A stretch of 64,000 nucleotides of DNA from Ignavibacteriaceae bacterium. GTDB taxonomy: Bacteria > Bacteroidota > Ignavibacteria > Ignavibacteriales > Ignavibacteriaceae. Within the stretch, counting starts at the first letter, position 1. The number at the start of each line of letters is the position of its first letter. The position numbers and the translations under genes were made by a program. Below, piece after piece: positions 1-8,342 of the stretch. The stretch covers positions 1 through 64,000 of the forward strand of contig JALNZG010000011.1 in the NCBI GenBank assembly GCA_023229425.1, in the 5' to 3' direction. Under the pieces are notes generated by a model that searched no databases, was not told the DNA's origin, and saw only the letters and a program-made list of their open reading frames with translations.

Positions 1-40
1 CTTCGTCATTTTGGGTGTAGAGATTTTTGATAATTAGTAA

Positions 41-64
41 CTCGTTTTGCTAACGTAAAACGAG
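41..64. repeat. Short perfect hairpin in the left-edge intergenic region
   Basis: CTCGTTTT (41-48) and AAAACGAG (57-64) are perfect inverted arms, and the next two bases can extend the stem through a G-T and a C-G pair, leaving a TAAC loop. It lies beyond the 3' end of the small minus-strand ORF at 173-349. It is not followed by a T-run on either strand, so a terminator role is doubtful. Apart from this hairpin I see nothing gene-like in 1-172. Confidence 0.4.
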
Positions 65-172
65 AATGGAAATCTTTAAATAATTAATACGGCAGTGTTG
101 TATTTTAACATAACACGTCGTTAGGTTTATGGAATTTACAATGTAAGATAAGATAGCTCATTCTCAATATTT

Positions 173-349
173 TTAATTCTCTTCCACAAAATCCAACGAT
201 TTATCAAACGTTTCATTCAATTTAAAAACTGCGTAAAGGGAAATTGCAAAGACGAACACTCCAACCCAAATTGCCGATTGAATAACTCCAACATAACCTT
301 TGCCGAAATTAAAAAGCAACGTAATTGGTACGCCGCGGCGGCGGGTCAT
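173..349 (-). CDS. Small putative single-span membrane protein (58 aa)
   Basis: This ORF of 58 codons starts at an ATG (349-347) preceded by AAGGGA at good spacing and stops at 175-173. The product begins with basic residues (MTRRRG), has one hydrophobic stretch at about residues 20-42 (it includes IQSAIWVGVFVFAISLYAVF), and ends with an acidic tail (SLDFVEEN). It would be an inner-membrane protein with a short tail on each side. It lies 39 nt downstream of the ATPase stop codon, in the same frame, so it could be co-transcribed with that gene. I do not recognise a family. The ribosome binding site and clean topology support a real gene. The small size and in-frame position after another stop leave room for an accidental ORF. 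Confidence 0.45.
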   Translation of the reverse strand: MTRRRGVPITLLFNFGKGYVGVIQSAIWVGVFVFAISLYAVFKLNETFDKSLDFVEEN

Positions 350-388
350 TTTTCCCTTGAGTTTTTTTCGAATGGAAAAGTAAGCCGC

Positions 389-1579
389 TTAATCAACTAC
401 AGCGATAGGATTTATCTTTAAAAATTCTTTCCAATCTAACCCGGACGATCCGATTAACAGAATTTTTTGTGGATTGAATTGATCCTTAAAAGTTTCCGCT
501 CCTTTTACTTTTTTTGCTGCTGTGCTTTTTACTTCTATTCCAACAACTTTTTCATGATACTTTAATACAAAATCTATTTCATGATTATTGTGCCGCCAAT
601 AAAAAATATCATATCCTTCGGTAATTGAATAATTCAATAAATGCGCTCCTACAGCCGATTCAATTACTCTTCCCCATTTCTCCGGTTTCAAAATTACTTC
701 TTCAAAAGTTAAAGAGGAAAGTGAACTTATTAATGCAGAGTTATAAACCTGGAACTTTGGACTTGATGCTCTTTGCCGGGCAATATCGGGACTATATTTT
801 TCTATTCCCGCTAATAGTCCGGCATTTGATAACAGATTCAAATAATGTGATAAGGTGGTAGTATTACCGGCATCCTGAAGTTGCCCAAGTATTTTTGTGT
901 AAGAAAGGATTTGTCCCGAGTAACTGCACCCGACTTCAAAAAGGTTTTTGAGCAAAGAAGGCTTATCTATCCGTGTCTGAAGCAGAATATCTTTGGAAAT
1001 GGTTGTTTCAATTAATGAATGCCTGATATAATCTTTCCACCTTCTCTCGTCTCTTATCAAATCTACGGAACCGGGATAACCGCCGAACCAGACATACTGT
1101 TCTTCACTTATGCCAAAAGCAGATTGCATTTCTGTTAACGACCAGTGATACATCTTCAGCAGTTCAAATCTTCCGGCTAACGACTCGCTCAATCCCTTTT
1201 GAATTAATAATGTTGACGAACCGAGCAGTATCACTTTTATGTTTACGTTTTCGTTAGTGTCTTTGTCCCAATTCCGTTTAACGGCATTGCTCCAATCATC
1301 TATTTTTTGAATCTCGTCAAAGATAAGAAGAAACTCTGCTGATCCTGAAGTTTTCAACCTGATCCGGGCAACTTCCCATTGCTGCTCTATCCATAGAGAA
1401 TTTGAACCGGACTGGTTATCTGCTGAAACGAAATGAAACGGAATGTTGATTTCGGTGACAAGTTGATTGATTATTGTTGTTTTACCAACTTGTCTCGGTC
1501 CAAGAATAACTTGAATCCTCTTTCTTGGCTCATTTATCCTTGTTTTTAGGGCTTGAAGGTGCGGTCTTTGATAATTCAT
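389..1579 (-). CDS. AAA family ATPase with C-terminal DUF4143/nuclease-like domain
   Basis: A 396-residue protein of the large family annotated as ATPase plus DUF4143. The N-terminal AAA domain has a P-loop (GPRQVGKTT, residues 27-35), a Walker B acidic pair (LLIFDEIQK, D88-E89) and a sensor-like LLGSS. The middle part is helical and matches the DUF4143 region. The C-terminus shows a PD-(D/E)XK-like pattern: D336 in EIDFV, then E349 and K351 in GIEVKS. The length is normal for the family. The physiological role of the family is unsettled; mobile or selfish behaviour and toxin-antitoxin-like roles have been suggested. The start codon lies six bases from an inverted repeat (1585-1606), which suggests autoregulation. 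It is divergent from the GH5 gene. Confidence 0.85.
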   Translation of the reverse strand: MNYQRPHLQALKTRINEPRKRIQVILGPRQVGKTTIINQLVTEINIPFHFVSADNQSGSNSLWIEQQWEVARIRLKTSGSAEFLLIFDEIQKIDDWSNAVKRNWDKDTNENVNIKVILLGSSTLLIQKGLSESLAGRFELLKMYHWSLTEMQSAFGISEEQYVWFGGYPGSVDLIRDERRWKDYIRHSLIETTISKDILLQTRIDKPSLLKNLFEVGCSYSGQILSYTKILGQLQDAGNTTTLSHYLNLLSNAGLLAGIEKYSPDIARQRASSPKFQVYNSALISSLSSLTFEEVILKPEKWGRVIESAVGAHLLNYSITEGYDIFYWRHNNHEIDFVLKYHEKVVGIEVKSTAAKKVKGAETFKDQFNPQKILLIGSSGLDWKEFLKINPIAVVD

Positions 1580-1584
1580 ATTAA

Positions 1585-1606
1585 TTTACTCAATGCTTTG
1601 AGTAAA
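1585..1606. promoter_or_regulatory. Inverted repeat abutting the ATPase start codon, probable operator
   Basis: TTTACTCAA (1585-1593) and TTGAGTAAA (1598-1606) form perfect 9-base arms around a 4-base spacer. The repeat ends only five bases upstream of the ATPase ATG, where a Shine-Dalgarno sequence would normally sit. A bound protein or an mRNA hairpin here would block translation or transcription start. This suggests autoregulation, but no binding protein is identified. Confidence 0.55.
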
Positions 1607-1702
1607 ATTAGGAGATATTCTTATTTATACCAAAAACTTCAATAAAAAATTTTCGTTATCGTTTTAATAACAATCATTTTATCACAGTAATAAACTCCAC
1701 CT

Positions 1703-1724
1703 TTCATTTTTTGCAAAAAATGAA
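1703..1724. repeat. 22-bp perfect palindrome in the divergent ATPase/GH5 region
   Basis: A perfect palindrome centred on TTGCAA covers 1703-1724. It lies between the divergently transcribed ATPase and GH5 genes, about 120 bases from the first and 215 from the second. It could be a dimeric regulator site or a hairpin. The A/T runs in the arms could also fold as a bidirectional terminator-like structure, although nothing is transcribed toward it. Confidence 0.4.
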
Positions 1725-1810
1725 CAAAATCCGCTAAAAACGCAATTTAAGCTGACAGACCGTTGGGCATGCAATTTGGTAGATTGTAGCGATGGATAAA
1801 TTAGAATAAA

Positions 1811-1885
1811 GAATGAATGCATGACTGAATGAGAACATGTTGAAAGTTTTGTAGGTTTTCAACTCATTCATGCAGACATTCATTT
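1811..1885. repeat. Long imperfect hairpin upstream of the GH5 gene
   Basis: GAATGAATGCATGACTGAAT begins the left arm at 1811 and the right arm 1863-1885 (CTCATTCATGCAGACATTC...) is its imperfect complement. Inside, GTTGAAA near 1840 pairs with TTTCAAC near 1858. The fold covers about 75 bases and ends 55 bases before the GH5 start. It resembles the ATTCAT-rich degenerate repeats scattered between genes in this type of genome. The rest of 1607-1940 holds no gene I can support. Confidence 0.4.
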
Positions 1886-1940
1886 CCCGGGGTGATCGGA
1901 ATTTTACTTTTGTTCAAAATTCAATTTTTAAGGTGGAATT

Positions 1941-3167
1941 ATGATTAAAACTTTTCTTTCTTTCGTTTTCTTCCTCGCTCTTGCAGCAGTCACTTCAATC
2001 TTTCCTCAAAAAAACTTTGTAACGGTAAAAGGAACGCAATTTATTGACGGCGACGGAAAACCGTTTTTGCTTCAAGGAACTAACATCGGCAATTGGCTTA
2101 ATCCCGAAGGGTACATGTTCCGGTTTGAAGATGTGAGTTCTTACCGGTTGATAAATGATGCTTTTTGCGAGCTTGTCGGCGTTGATGATGCCCGTGTTTT
2201 CTGGAATAAATTCCGCGATAATTATATCACCAAAGAAGATATTCATTTTTTAAAACAGAGCGGACTTAATCATATCCGTTTGCCTTTTAATTTCAAATTG
2301 TTTGTGGTAGAAGATCATCCCGATGTTTTTCTTAAGACCGGATTTGAATATCTTGACAAGGCGATCAAATGGTGCCGCGAAGAAAAACTTTACGTTGTAC
2401 TTGATATGCATGCCGCTCCCGGCGGACAGACCGGCGCCAACATTGACGACAGTTGGGGTTATCCTTATCTTATGGAAAATAAAGATGCGCAGGATTTAAC
2501 CGTAACTCTCTGGAAGCAAATAGCAAAGCGTTACGCAAACGAAAAAATTGTTATCGGCTACGACTTGCTGAACGAACCGATCGCGACGTATTTTGAAAAT
2601 CAAGAGGAACTGAACAAACAACTCGAACCGCTCTACAAAAGAATAACCGCCGAAATCAGGAAAGTAGATAAACAGCATATTATTTTTATCGGCGGTGCGC
2701 AGTGGAATACAAATTTCAGCATGTTTGGCAAACCGTTTGAAGACAAACTCGCATACACATTCCATGGTTATTGGATGCCTCCGGTGCAAGAACAAATTCA
2801 GAGGCATGTTGATTTCAGCAAAAAGTTTAATGTTCCGATGTGGCTTGGGGAATCGGGTGAGAATGAAGATTCTTGGATTGATTCTTTCCGTGTAGTTCTT
2901 GAAAAAAATGAGATCGGCTGGTGTTTCTGGCCCTACAAAAAAATGGATTCGCCGCGTGGAATCGCTTCGTTTGCAAGAACGGCGGAGTGGGATTCGATTA
3001 TCGCTTACACAAAATCGCCGAGAAAACCTTTTGATTACGACGCTAGTCATCGTCCATCAAAAGTAGTAGTAAAAAAAGCGATGGATGATTTACTTGAAAA
3101 TATCAAATTCAAAAATTGTACAATTAATGAAGGTTATTTAAAAGCATTGGGAGTTAAAAAACCATAG
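1941..3167 (+). CDS. Secreted GH5-family endoglucanase-like glycoside hydrolase
   Basis: A 408-residue glycoside hydrolase of the GH5 TIM-barrel type, expected to cut beta-1,4 (or mixed) glucan or mannan chains outside the cytoplasm. The N-terminus (MIKTFLSFVFFLALAAVTS...) is a signal peptide. GH5 hallmarks in order: the N-terminal segment GTNIGNWLNPEG, LNHIRLPF near residue 112, DMHAAPGGQTG, the acid/base glutamate E212 in YDLLNEP, and the nucleophile E304 in WLGESGE. The length is typical for a single catalytic domain, with no carbohydrate-binding module. The start has a strong ribosome binding site (AAGGTGG). The next gene begins 16 bases downstream on the same strand, so they are probably one operon. 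The exact substrate cannot be read from the sequence. Confidence 0.88.
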   Translation: MIKTFLSFVFFLALAAVTSIFPQKNFVTVKGTQFIDGDGKPFLLQGTNIGNWLNPEGYMFRFEDVSSYRLINDAFCELVGVDDARVFWNKFRDNYITKEDIHFLKQSGLNHIRLPFNFKLFVVEDHPDVFLKTGFEYLDKAIKWCREEKLYVVLDMHAAPGGQTGANIDDSWGYPYLMENKDAQDLTVTLWKQIAKRYANEKIVIGYDLLNEPIATYFENQEELNKQLEPLYKRITAEIRKVDKQHIIFIGGAQWNTNFSMFGKPFEDKLAYTFHGYWMPPVQEQIQRHVDFSKKFNVPMWLGESGENEDSWIDSFRVVLEKNEIGWCFWPYKKMDSPRGIASFARTAEWDSIIAYTKSPRKPFDYDASHRPSKVVVKKAMDDLLENIKFKNCTINEGYLKALGVKKP

Positions 3168-3183
3168 ACACGAATTATCACAA

Positions 3184-4734
3184 ATGAAAAGACTCATTAT
3201 TATCTTTCTTTTTACAGCGTCGGTTTTTGCTCAGTACGAAGACAGCGGAAAACGTGGTTTGTATTTTGAGAAAAAGAACTACACCGATTTGCCAATTCCT
3301 ACTTTTGCGGAAAGCGCTAAATTGCTTCCTTCGCCAATACTGGAGAACGATCCCGAGTTAGTAAAACTTTATTGGACTGCATGGGAACTCGCTTTCGATC
3401 ATTTTAAAAGACCACCGAAAGGTTCGCCGTTTGTTTCTAATTATATTGATGAAGCGTTCGCCCCGAATATTTTTCAGTGGGATACTTTTTTTATGATCAT
3501 GTTTGCCCGCTACGCTAACCACATTTTCCCTTCGATACAATCGCTTGATAATTTTTACTGCCGCCAATATGAGAACGGGTATATCTGCCGCGAAATTGTT
3601 GAAGCAACCGGAGAAGATTTTGTTTTTGAAGGAAGAGAACATACGATCAATCCGCCGCTGTTTAGCTGGGCTGAAGTTGAAAATTATAAGATCACCGGAG
3701 ATAAATCCCGCTTTGCTATGGTGCTTCCCGTGTTAGAAAAATATACCGGATGGCTTGAGCAATTTCGCAGAAAAGAAAACACAAAACATAATTTGTACTG
3801 GCAGACCGGACTTGGTTCGGGTATGGATAACACCCCACGTAGTGGTTCCGGTTGGATTGATATGTCTGCACAAATGGCGATGATGTATAACGACATGGCT
3901 TTGATGAGCGATGAACTCAACTTGAAAGAGAAAGCATCTTTTTTTAAGGAAAAGGCAAAAGCAATCGGCGAAAAAATTAATCAATTTATGTGGAATGAAG
4001 AAGACGGTTTGTATTACGATGTTGATGATAACGGAAATCAAATTAAATGCAAAACGATTGCTTCCTTTTGGCCCATGCTTGCCGGAATTTCAAACCAACA
4101 TCAAGTTGGAAAAATGCTTGAAAACTTAAAAGATACAAAAACTTTCTGGCGGACAATTCCTTTTGCTTCTCTTGCTGCCGATGATAAAAATTACAAAGCA
4201 GACGGCAGTTATTGGCTGGGGAGCGTTTGGGCATCAACTAATGTTATGGTTATTAAAGGATTGGATAAATTCGCTGTTGGTGAAAACGCAAAATACTTTA
4301 GTGAATTTGCGACGATAGCAACAGAAAAATATCTCGAAGGAATGTTCGAAGTATATAAACGAACGGGAACAATTTGGGAGAATTATGCACCTGACGCATA
4401 CACGCGTGGATTGTGGTCGAGACCCGATTTTGTCGGTTGGAGCGGCTGCGGACCAATTGAATTACTCATCGAAAACATTATTGGTTTGCGTCCGAACGGA
4501 ATTGATAACAGTTTAACATGGATATTAAATAGAATTGATAATCACGGCATAAAAAATCTCCGCTTTGGAAACGTGACTGCTTCGGTCGTATGTGAAAAAA
4601 GAAAAAATGTAAATAGTCCGGTTGTAATAAATGTTGAAAGCGATAGATCTTTCACTCTAAGTGTTGTTCATCCAACGCTCGGAACAAAAAGATTCAACAT
4701 TAAAAACGGAAAAGAAAAAATAATTTTGAAATAA
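3184..4734 (+). CDS. (alpha/alpha)6-barrel glycosidase, MGH1/GH63-GH37 trehalase-like
   Basis: A 516-residue secreted protein (signal peptide MKRLIIIFLFTASVFAQ) of the trehalase/GH63-like superfamily with an MGH1-type (alpha/alpha)6 barrel. Motifs in order: FQWDTFFMIMFA near residue 98, GSGMDNTPRSG with D215 as probable general acid, SYWLGSVWASTNVMV, TIWENYAPD with E399 as probable general base, and GWSGCGPIELLIENIIGL near the end. Known members act on alpha-linked glucosides or mannosyl/glucosyl-glycerates by inversion; which substrate is used here is unknown. It follows the GH5 gene by 16 bases, which suggests joint expression and a shared oligosaccharide route. A short beta-rich tail follows the barrel. 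Confidence 0.78.
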   Translation: MKRLIIIFLFTASVFAQYEDSGKRGLYFEKKNYTDLPIPTFAESAKLLPSPILENDPELVKLYWTAWELAFDHFKRPPKGSPFVSNYIDEAFAPNIFQWDTFFMIMFARYANHIFPSIQSLDNFYCRQYENGYICREIVEATGEDFVFEGREHTINPPLFSWAEVENYKITGDKSRFAMVLPVLEKYTGWLEQFRRKENTKHNLYWQTGLGSGMDNTPRSGSGWIDMSAQMAMMYNDMALMSDELNLKEKASFFKEKAKAIGEKINQFMWNEEDGLYYDVDDNGNQIKCKTIASFWPMLAGISNQHQVGKMLENLKDTKTFWRTIPFASLAADDKNYKADGSYWLGSVWASTNVMVIKGLDKFAVGENAKYFSEFATIATEKYLEGMFEVYKRTGTIWENYAPDAYTRGLWSRPDFVGWSGCGPIELLIENIIGLRPNGIDNSLTWILNRIDNHGIKNLRFGNVTASVVCEKRKNVNSPVVINVESDRSFTLSVVHPTLGTKRFNIKNGKEKIILK

Positions 4735-4767
4735 ACAATTATCAAGAAGGTTTGCCGAAATTATGAT

Positions 4768-5005
4768 TCAATAGCCACGTCCTTTGGAGGTTGTGTGATT
4801 ATTTAAATAAAACCGTTGAAACGGTTGAGATACCTATCATTTTTTCATTAACACCTCGATTAATCGAGGTGTTAATGAAATATAAATCAAGATTTGAACC
4901 GTTTTAACGGTTTCCGGTTAGCGATTTTTATGTCATACCACCGTGGTTTAAATCTCGGATATTTAAAAACCATGATTTTCACACAGCTTCTTTAGGTCGT
5001 GACAA
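4768..5005. repeat. REP/MITE-like nest of palindromes between glycosidase genes
   Basis: This intergenic region is packed with inverted repeats arranged almost symmetrically. A 38-bp perfect palindrome covers 4843-4880 (centre ATTAAT). AACCGTT-NN-AACGGTT hairpins flank it on both sides (near 4811-4826 and 4896-4911). Further out, CACGTCCTTTGG near 4768 on the left is partly complementary to the stretch ending TTTAGGTCGTGA near 5000, and ACCACCGTGGT lies near 4940. Such nested palindromes resemble REP/BIME elements mobilised by RAYT-type transposases, but no transposase lies in the window. It fills most of the 340-base gap before the GH3 gene. Confidence 0.6.
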
Positions 5006-5074
5006 AGCAAAATCTATTATTACAAAATGAGTTATACATTTATTACAATGAAAACAAAGAAATAAAGGAATGTT

Positions 5075-7612
5075 ATGAAAAGCTCTCTACAATATTTATT
5101 ATTATCAATTCTCCTATTTACTCTCATGGGAAGCAAGGATAACGATAACCCGCCGTACAAAAATCCAAAACTACCGGTTGATGAAAGAGTTGAAGATTTG
5201 TTGAAACGGATGACGCTCGAAGAAAAAATTGATATGCTCGGAGGAACCGGGTTTGCCACAAAACCGAATGCACGTCTCGGAATTCCGGAATTACGAATGA
5301 CTGATGGTCCTCTCGGAGTTCGCATCGATAAATCTACCGCGTTTCCTTCGGGAATTAGTTTAGCCGCAACGTGGAATCCTTCACTTGTTGAGAAAGTCGG
5401 ACATGCGTTAGGACGCGAAGTTAAAGCACATGACGCACATGTGCTGCTTGCTCCTTGCGTTAATATCGCGCGCATTCCAAATGGTGGAAGAAATTTTGAA
5501 AGTTACGGTGAAGACCCTTTTCTCGCTTCGCGAATGGCAGTTAATTATATTAAAGGATTACAAAGTGAAGGTGTTGCCGCAACGGTAAAACATTTTGCGG
5601 CGAACAATCAGGAACACGAACGCATGTTCGTTGATGCACAAATTAGTGAAAGAGCTTTAAATGAAATTTATCTCCCTGCATTTAAAGCTGCGGTACAAGA
5701 AGCAAATGTACTTTGCGTCATGAACGCTTACAACAAAATTAACGGACACTTTGCCAGCGAAAATGATTTTCTTCTAAAAGATAAATTAAAAAACGAATGG
5801 GATTTTGCCGGAATGGTCATGTCTGATTGGGGCGCAGTTCACAGTTCAATTCCAACGGTAAACGGTGGGATGGATCTGGAAATGCCATTCGGAGAATTTC
5901 TAAATCAAAAAACTTTACTTCCCGCAATACAAAAAGGGGAAGTGATGCGTTCGACCATTGATGATAAAGTTAGAAGAATTCTACGGACGATTTTTAAACT
6001 CGGACTCTTCGAGAAACCAAGTTTGAAAGACAATTATAAAGTCGGTACCAAAGAAAATCGTGAAGCAGCTTTTCTTGCGGCTCGTGAAGGAATAGTTCTC
6101 TTAAAAAATCTAAACAGCATTCTCCCTTTAGATTTTTCAAAATTGAATTCAGTTGCAGTGATTGGACCAAACGCTGCAAAAGCAAGAACGGGCGGCGGAG
6201 GCAGTTCGCAAGTCGATCCGATCAAAGCGCCGAGTCCGTTAGAAATCTTACAAAAAAATTTCGGTAAAAAAGTAAAAATAAATTTTGCTGCCGGAGTAAA
6301 ACTTGACGGTGAAACAATTCCCATCGCTTCTAAATATCTTTCGACCAATACGGGAGAAGAAGGATTGTTTGGTGAGTACTTTGATAATATGGAATTAACA
6401 GGAAAACCGACATACTCACGTGTTGATAAAGAAATAAATTTTGATTGGGGCGGAGCCTCACCTTTCGACAAAAGAAGTTGGAAAACTGATAATTTTTCTG
6501 TCCGCTGGACAGGCAAAATAAAACCTGCGGTAAGCGGAGAATTTATTCTTGATATTACAAGTGACGATGGAGTGAGACTTTTCCTTGATGACAAGTTAGT
6601 AATTGATCATTGGACAGACCACGCACCAGAATCGCGTGAATATCAAATTAATCTTACTGCCGGCAAAGAATACAAAATTTTAGTTGAATATTATGAAAAT
6701 GGCGGAGGCGCGGTTTGTAAATTGGGCTGGACGCTCCCCGGCGAAGACCCTATGATAGCTGCTATTAAAGCCGCAAAACAATCAGAGGTTGTTCTGCTTT
6801 TTGCCGGAACTTCCGCAGCGTATGAATCGGAAGGTTTTGACCGTCAGGATTTAGTGCTTCCGAAAAATCAAGATGAACTGATTGAAAAAGTTACTGAAGC
6901 AAATAAAAATGTAATTGTCGTTGTCAACGCCGGCTCACCGGTATTGATGGGCAAATGGCTTGGCAAAGTGCAAGGTGTTGTCTTTGCATTTTTCGGCGGG
7001 CAGGAAATGAGTTACGCCATTTCTGATGTTCTCTCCGGTAAATTTAATCCTTCAGGTAAACTGCCCGTAACATTTCCAAAACGATGGGAAGACGGTTCCG
7101 CATTTTCTTCTTACAAAAAAGAAAGCGGCATTACGGAATATTCGGATGGAATTTTTGTCGGCTACCGACATTTTGAGCACAATAAAATTGAGCCGCTTTT
7201 TCCATTTGGTTTCGGATTATCATATACAAATTTTACTTATGCTAAATTGAAATTATCAGCGAACGAGTTGAGCCAAAACGATAAACTCACTTTGACGTTT
7301 GAAATTAAGAACACAGGTAAAGTTGCAGGAAGTGAAATTCCGCAGCTTTATATCCGTGATGTAAAATCGAGTGTTGAGCGTCCGGTAAAAGAATTAAAAG
7401 GATTTTCAAAAATCTATTTGAAACCTGGTGAAACAAAAACGGTTACGTTTACTATTGATAAGTCAGCGTTATCTTTCTACACTATAATTACAAAATCGTT
7501 TGTTGTAGAACCTGGAGAATTTGAGATCCTTATCGGCAGTTCTTCGCAGAAAATTGAATTGAAAGATAAAATTCAATTTAAATTAAATATATTAAATCAG
7601 CCAGGTCGATGA
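5075..7612 (+). CDS. bglX: GH3 beta-glucosidase with inserted PA14 domain
   Basis: An 845-residue GH3 enzyme, expected to release glucose (or another sugar) from the non-reducing end of beta-linked oligosaccharides by a retaining mechanism. The N-terminus is hydrophobic (signal or anchor, MKSSLQYLLLSILLF). The GH3 N-domain carries KHFAANNQEHER and the nucleophile D251 in VMSDWGAVHS. A PA14 domain (about residues 428-560, LFGEYFDNMEL to GAVCKLGWTLPGEDP) is inserted into the C-domain, as in many plant and bacterial GH3 beta-glucosidases. The acid/base region ESEGFDR lies at 584-590, and an Fn3-like domain closes the protein. The start has AAAGGA. The gene symbol is by family resemblance only. 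It lies downstream of the GH5 and trehalase-like genes but has its own upstream region. Confidence 0.85.
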   Translation: MKSSLQYLLLSILLFTLMGSKDNDNPPYKNPKLPVDERVEDLLKRMTLEEKIDMLGGTGFATKPNARLGIPELRMTDGPLGVRIDKSTAFPSGISLAATWNPSLVEKVGHALGREVKAHDAHVLLAPCVNIARIPNGGRNFESYGEDPFLASRMAVNYIKGLQSEGVAATVKHFAANNQEHERMFVDAQISERALNEIYLPAFKAAVQEANVLCVMNAYNKINGHFASENDFLLKDKLKNEWDFAGMVMSDWGAVHSSIPTVNGGMDLEMPFGEFLNQKTLLPAIQKGEVMRSTIDDKVRRILRTIFKLGLFEKPSLKDNYKVGTKENREAAFLAAREGIVLLKNLNSILPLDFSKLNSVAVIGPNAAKARTGGGGSSQVDPIKAPSPLEILQKNFGKKVKINFAAGVKLDGETIPIASKYLSTNTGEEGLFGEYFDNMELTGKPTYSRVDKEINFDWGGASPFDKRSWKTDNFSVRWTGKIKPAVSGEFILDITSDDGVRLFLDDKLVIDHWTDHAPESREYQINLTAGKEYKILVEYYENGGGAVCKLGWTLPGEDPMIAAIKAAKQSEVVLLFAGTSAAYESEGFDRQDLVLPKNQDELIEKVTEANKNVIVVVNAGSPVLMGKWLGKVQGVVFAFFGGQEMSYAISDVLSGKFNPSGKLPVTFPKRWEDGSAFSSYKKESGITEYSDGIFVGYRHFEHNKIEPLFPFGFGLSYTNFTYAKLKLSANELSQNDKLTLTFEIKNTGKVAGSEIPQLYIRDVKSSVERPVKELKGFSKIYLKPGETKTVTFTIDKSALSFYTIITKSFVVEPGEFEILIGSSSQKIELKDKIQFKLNILNQPGR

Positions 7613-7624
7613 AATGGCAGCTGA

Positions 7625-7663
7625 ATCCGTGTGCTATTGCAACTAAAACAATGGCACGCGGAT
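7625..7663. terminator. Intergenic hairpin between convergent genes
   Basis: ATCCGTGTGCTATTG (7625-7639) can pair with CAATGGCACGCGGAT (7649-7663) over 15 positions with two G-T pairs, leaving a 9-base loop. It lies between the convergent GH3 and TPR lipoprotein genes and could end transcription from both sides. There is no T-run after either arm, so it may instead be a copy of a dispersed repeat. Confidence 0.35.
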
Positions 7664-7718
7664 TATGCGGATGGAGTGAGTGGATGAAGACTGATAAAAC
7701 AAATTGAATATAACTTCG

Positions 7719-8312
7719 TTAATACCTCTTCAACTTTTCAATTTCATTTGCCAGGGCGGCTATTCCCGTGGGTGTAGTTAACGAAGGTTTAAAATCGGGA
7801 TTTATCTTATTTACTTCTCTTAAACTTTGAGCAAAGCTGCCCAGCATGAAAAAGTTTTCCGCTTTTAGAACGATTAGGTCATTAAAATCTAAGCTTGTTA
7901 TGAAAGGGAAGTACCATAGCGAATCAGTTTCTAAGGCAAAATCAGCCATTTGATTTGAAGATGGAAAGTTTTTTATTGCATTTAGGGCAAAAGCATGACC
8001 TGCAAATAACGAGGCGTCAGGAGTGATCATTAATTCCGCCGCCATAAACATTTCTATCGCTTTGGAGAGGCTGTCTTGTTTAAAGAGTACCCACCCCAAA
8101 CCGGAAAAGGCTTCCGCCTTGGTCGAATCAACATCAATCGCCTGATGAAAACGAAAATAAGCCTCATCAAATCTATTCTGTGTAAATGCGATCCAGCCGC
8201 CGTTCATTTCTGATTCGTATAAGAGCACAGGGTCTTCCGGCTCAACGTTGCAGTTTGCGAAGACAAAAGTCAGTATTAAAGAACTGACCATAAGCGTTAA
8301 AATATTTTTCAT
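7719..8312 (-). CDS. TPR-containing lipoprotein
   Basis: A 197-residue exported lipoprotein. An in-frame ATG lies further upstream (8342), but the ATG at 8312 is preceded by GGAG at proper spacing and opens a clean lipoprotein signal peptide (MKNILTLMVSSLILTFVFANC) with the lipobox ending at the cysteine. The mature part holds two or three TPR-like helical hairpins (for example WIAFTQNRFDEAYFRFHQAI and AFSGLGWVLFKQDSLSKAI), so it is probably a protein-protein interaction module at the inner or outer membrane. It follows the 2900-residue T9SS protein by 30 bases and is probably co-transcribed, perhaps helping the presentation of that large cargo. Precise function unknown. Confidence 0.75.
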   Translation of the reverse strand: MKNILTLMVSSLILTFVFANCNVEPEDPVLLYESEMNGGWIAFTQNRFDEAYFRFHQAIDVDSTKAEAFSGLGWVLFKQDSLSKAIEMFMAAELMITPDASLFAGHAFALNAIKNFPSSNQMADFALETDSLWYFPFITSLDFNDLIVLKAENFFMLGSFAQSLREVNKINPDFKPSLTTPTGIAALANEIEKLKRY

Positions 8313-8342
8313 AATAAATCTCCTTTTCAAAAATCTTTTCAT

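Noticed and set aside
40..140. Integron attC-like arrangement: CTAACG near 50 and CGTTAGG near 119
   Set aside because: The inner boxes of an attC site could not be recognised, the left core does not fit RYYYAAC, and no integrase or cassette array is visible.
1905..1912. TAnnTTTG boxes like the Bacteroidota -7 element upstream of genes at 1941, 35997 (35967-35974) and 43445 (43409-43416)
   Set aside because: No convincing -33 TTTG partner at the right distance in any case, and such words are frequent by chance in AT-rich intergenic DNA.
2496..3050. 184-codon open frame on the minus strand inside the GH5 gene
   Set aside because: It is antisense to a well-supported catalytic domain and has no recognisable domain or ribosome binding site. 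It is a shadow frame.
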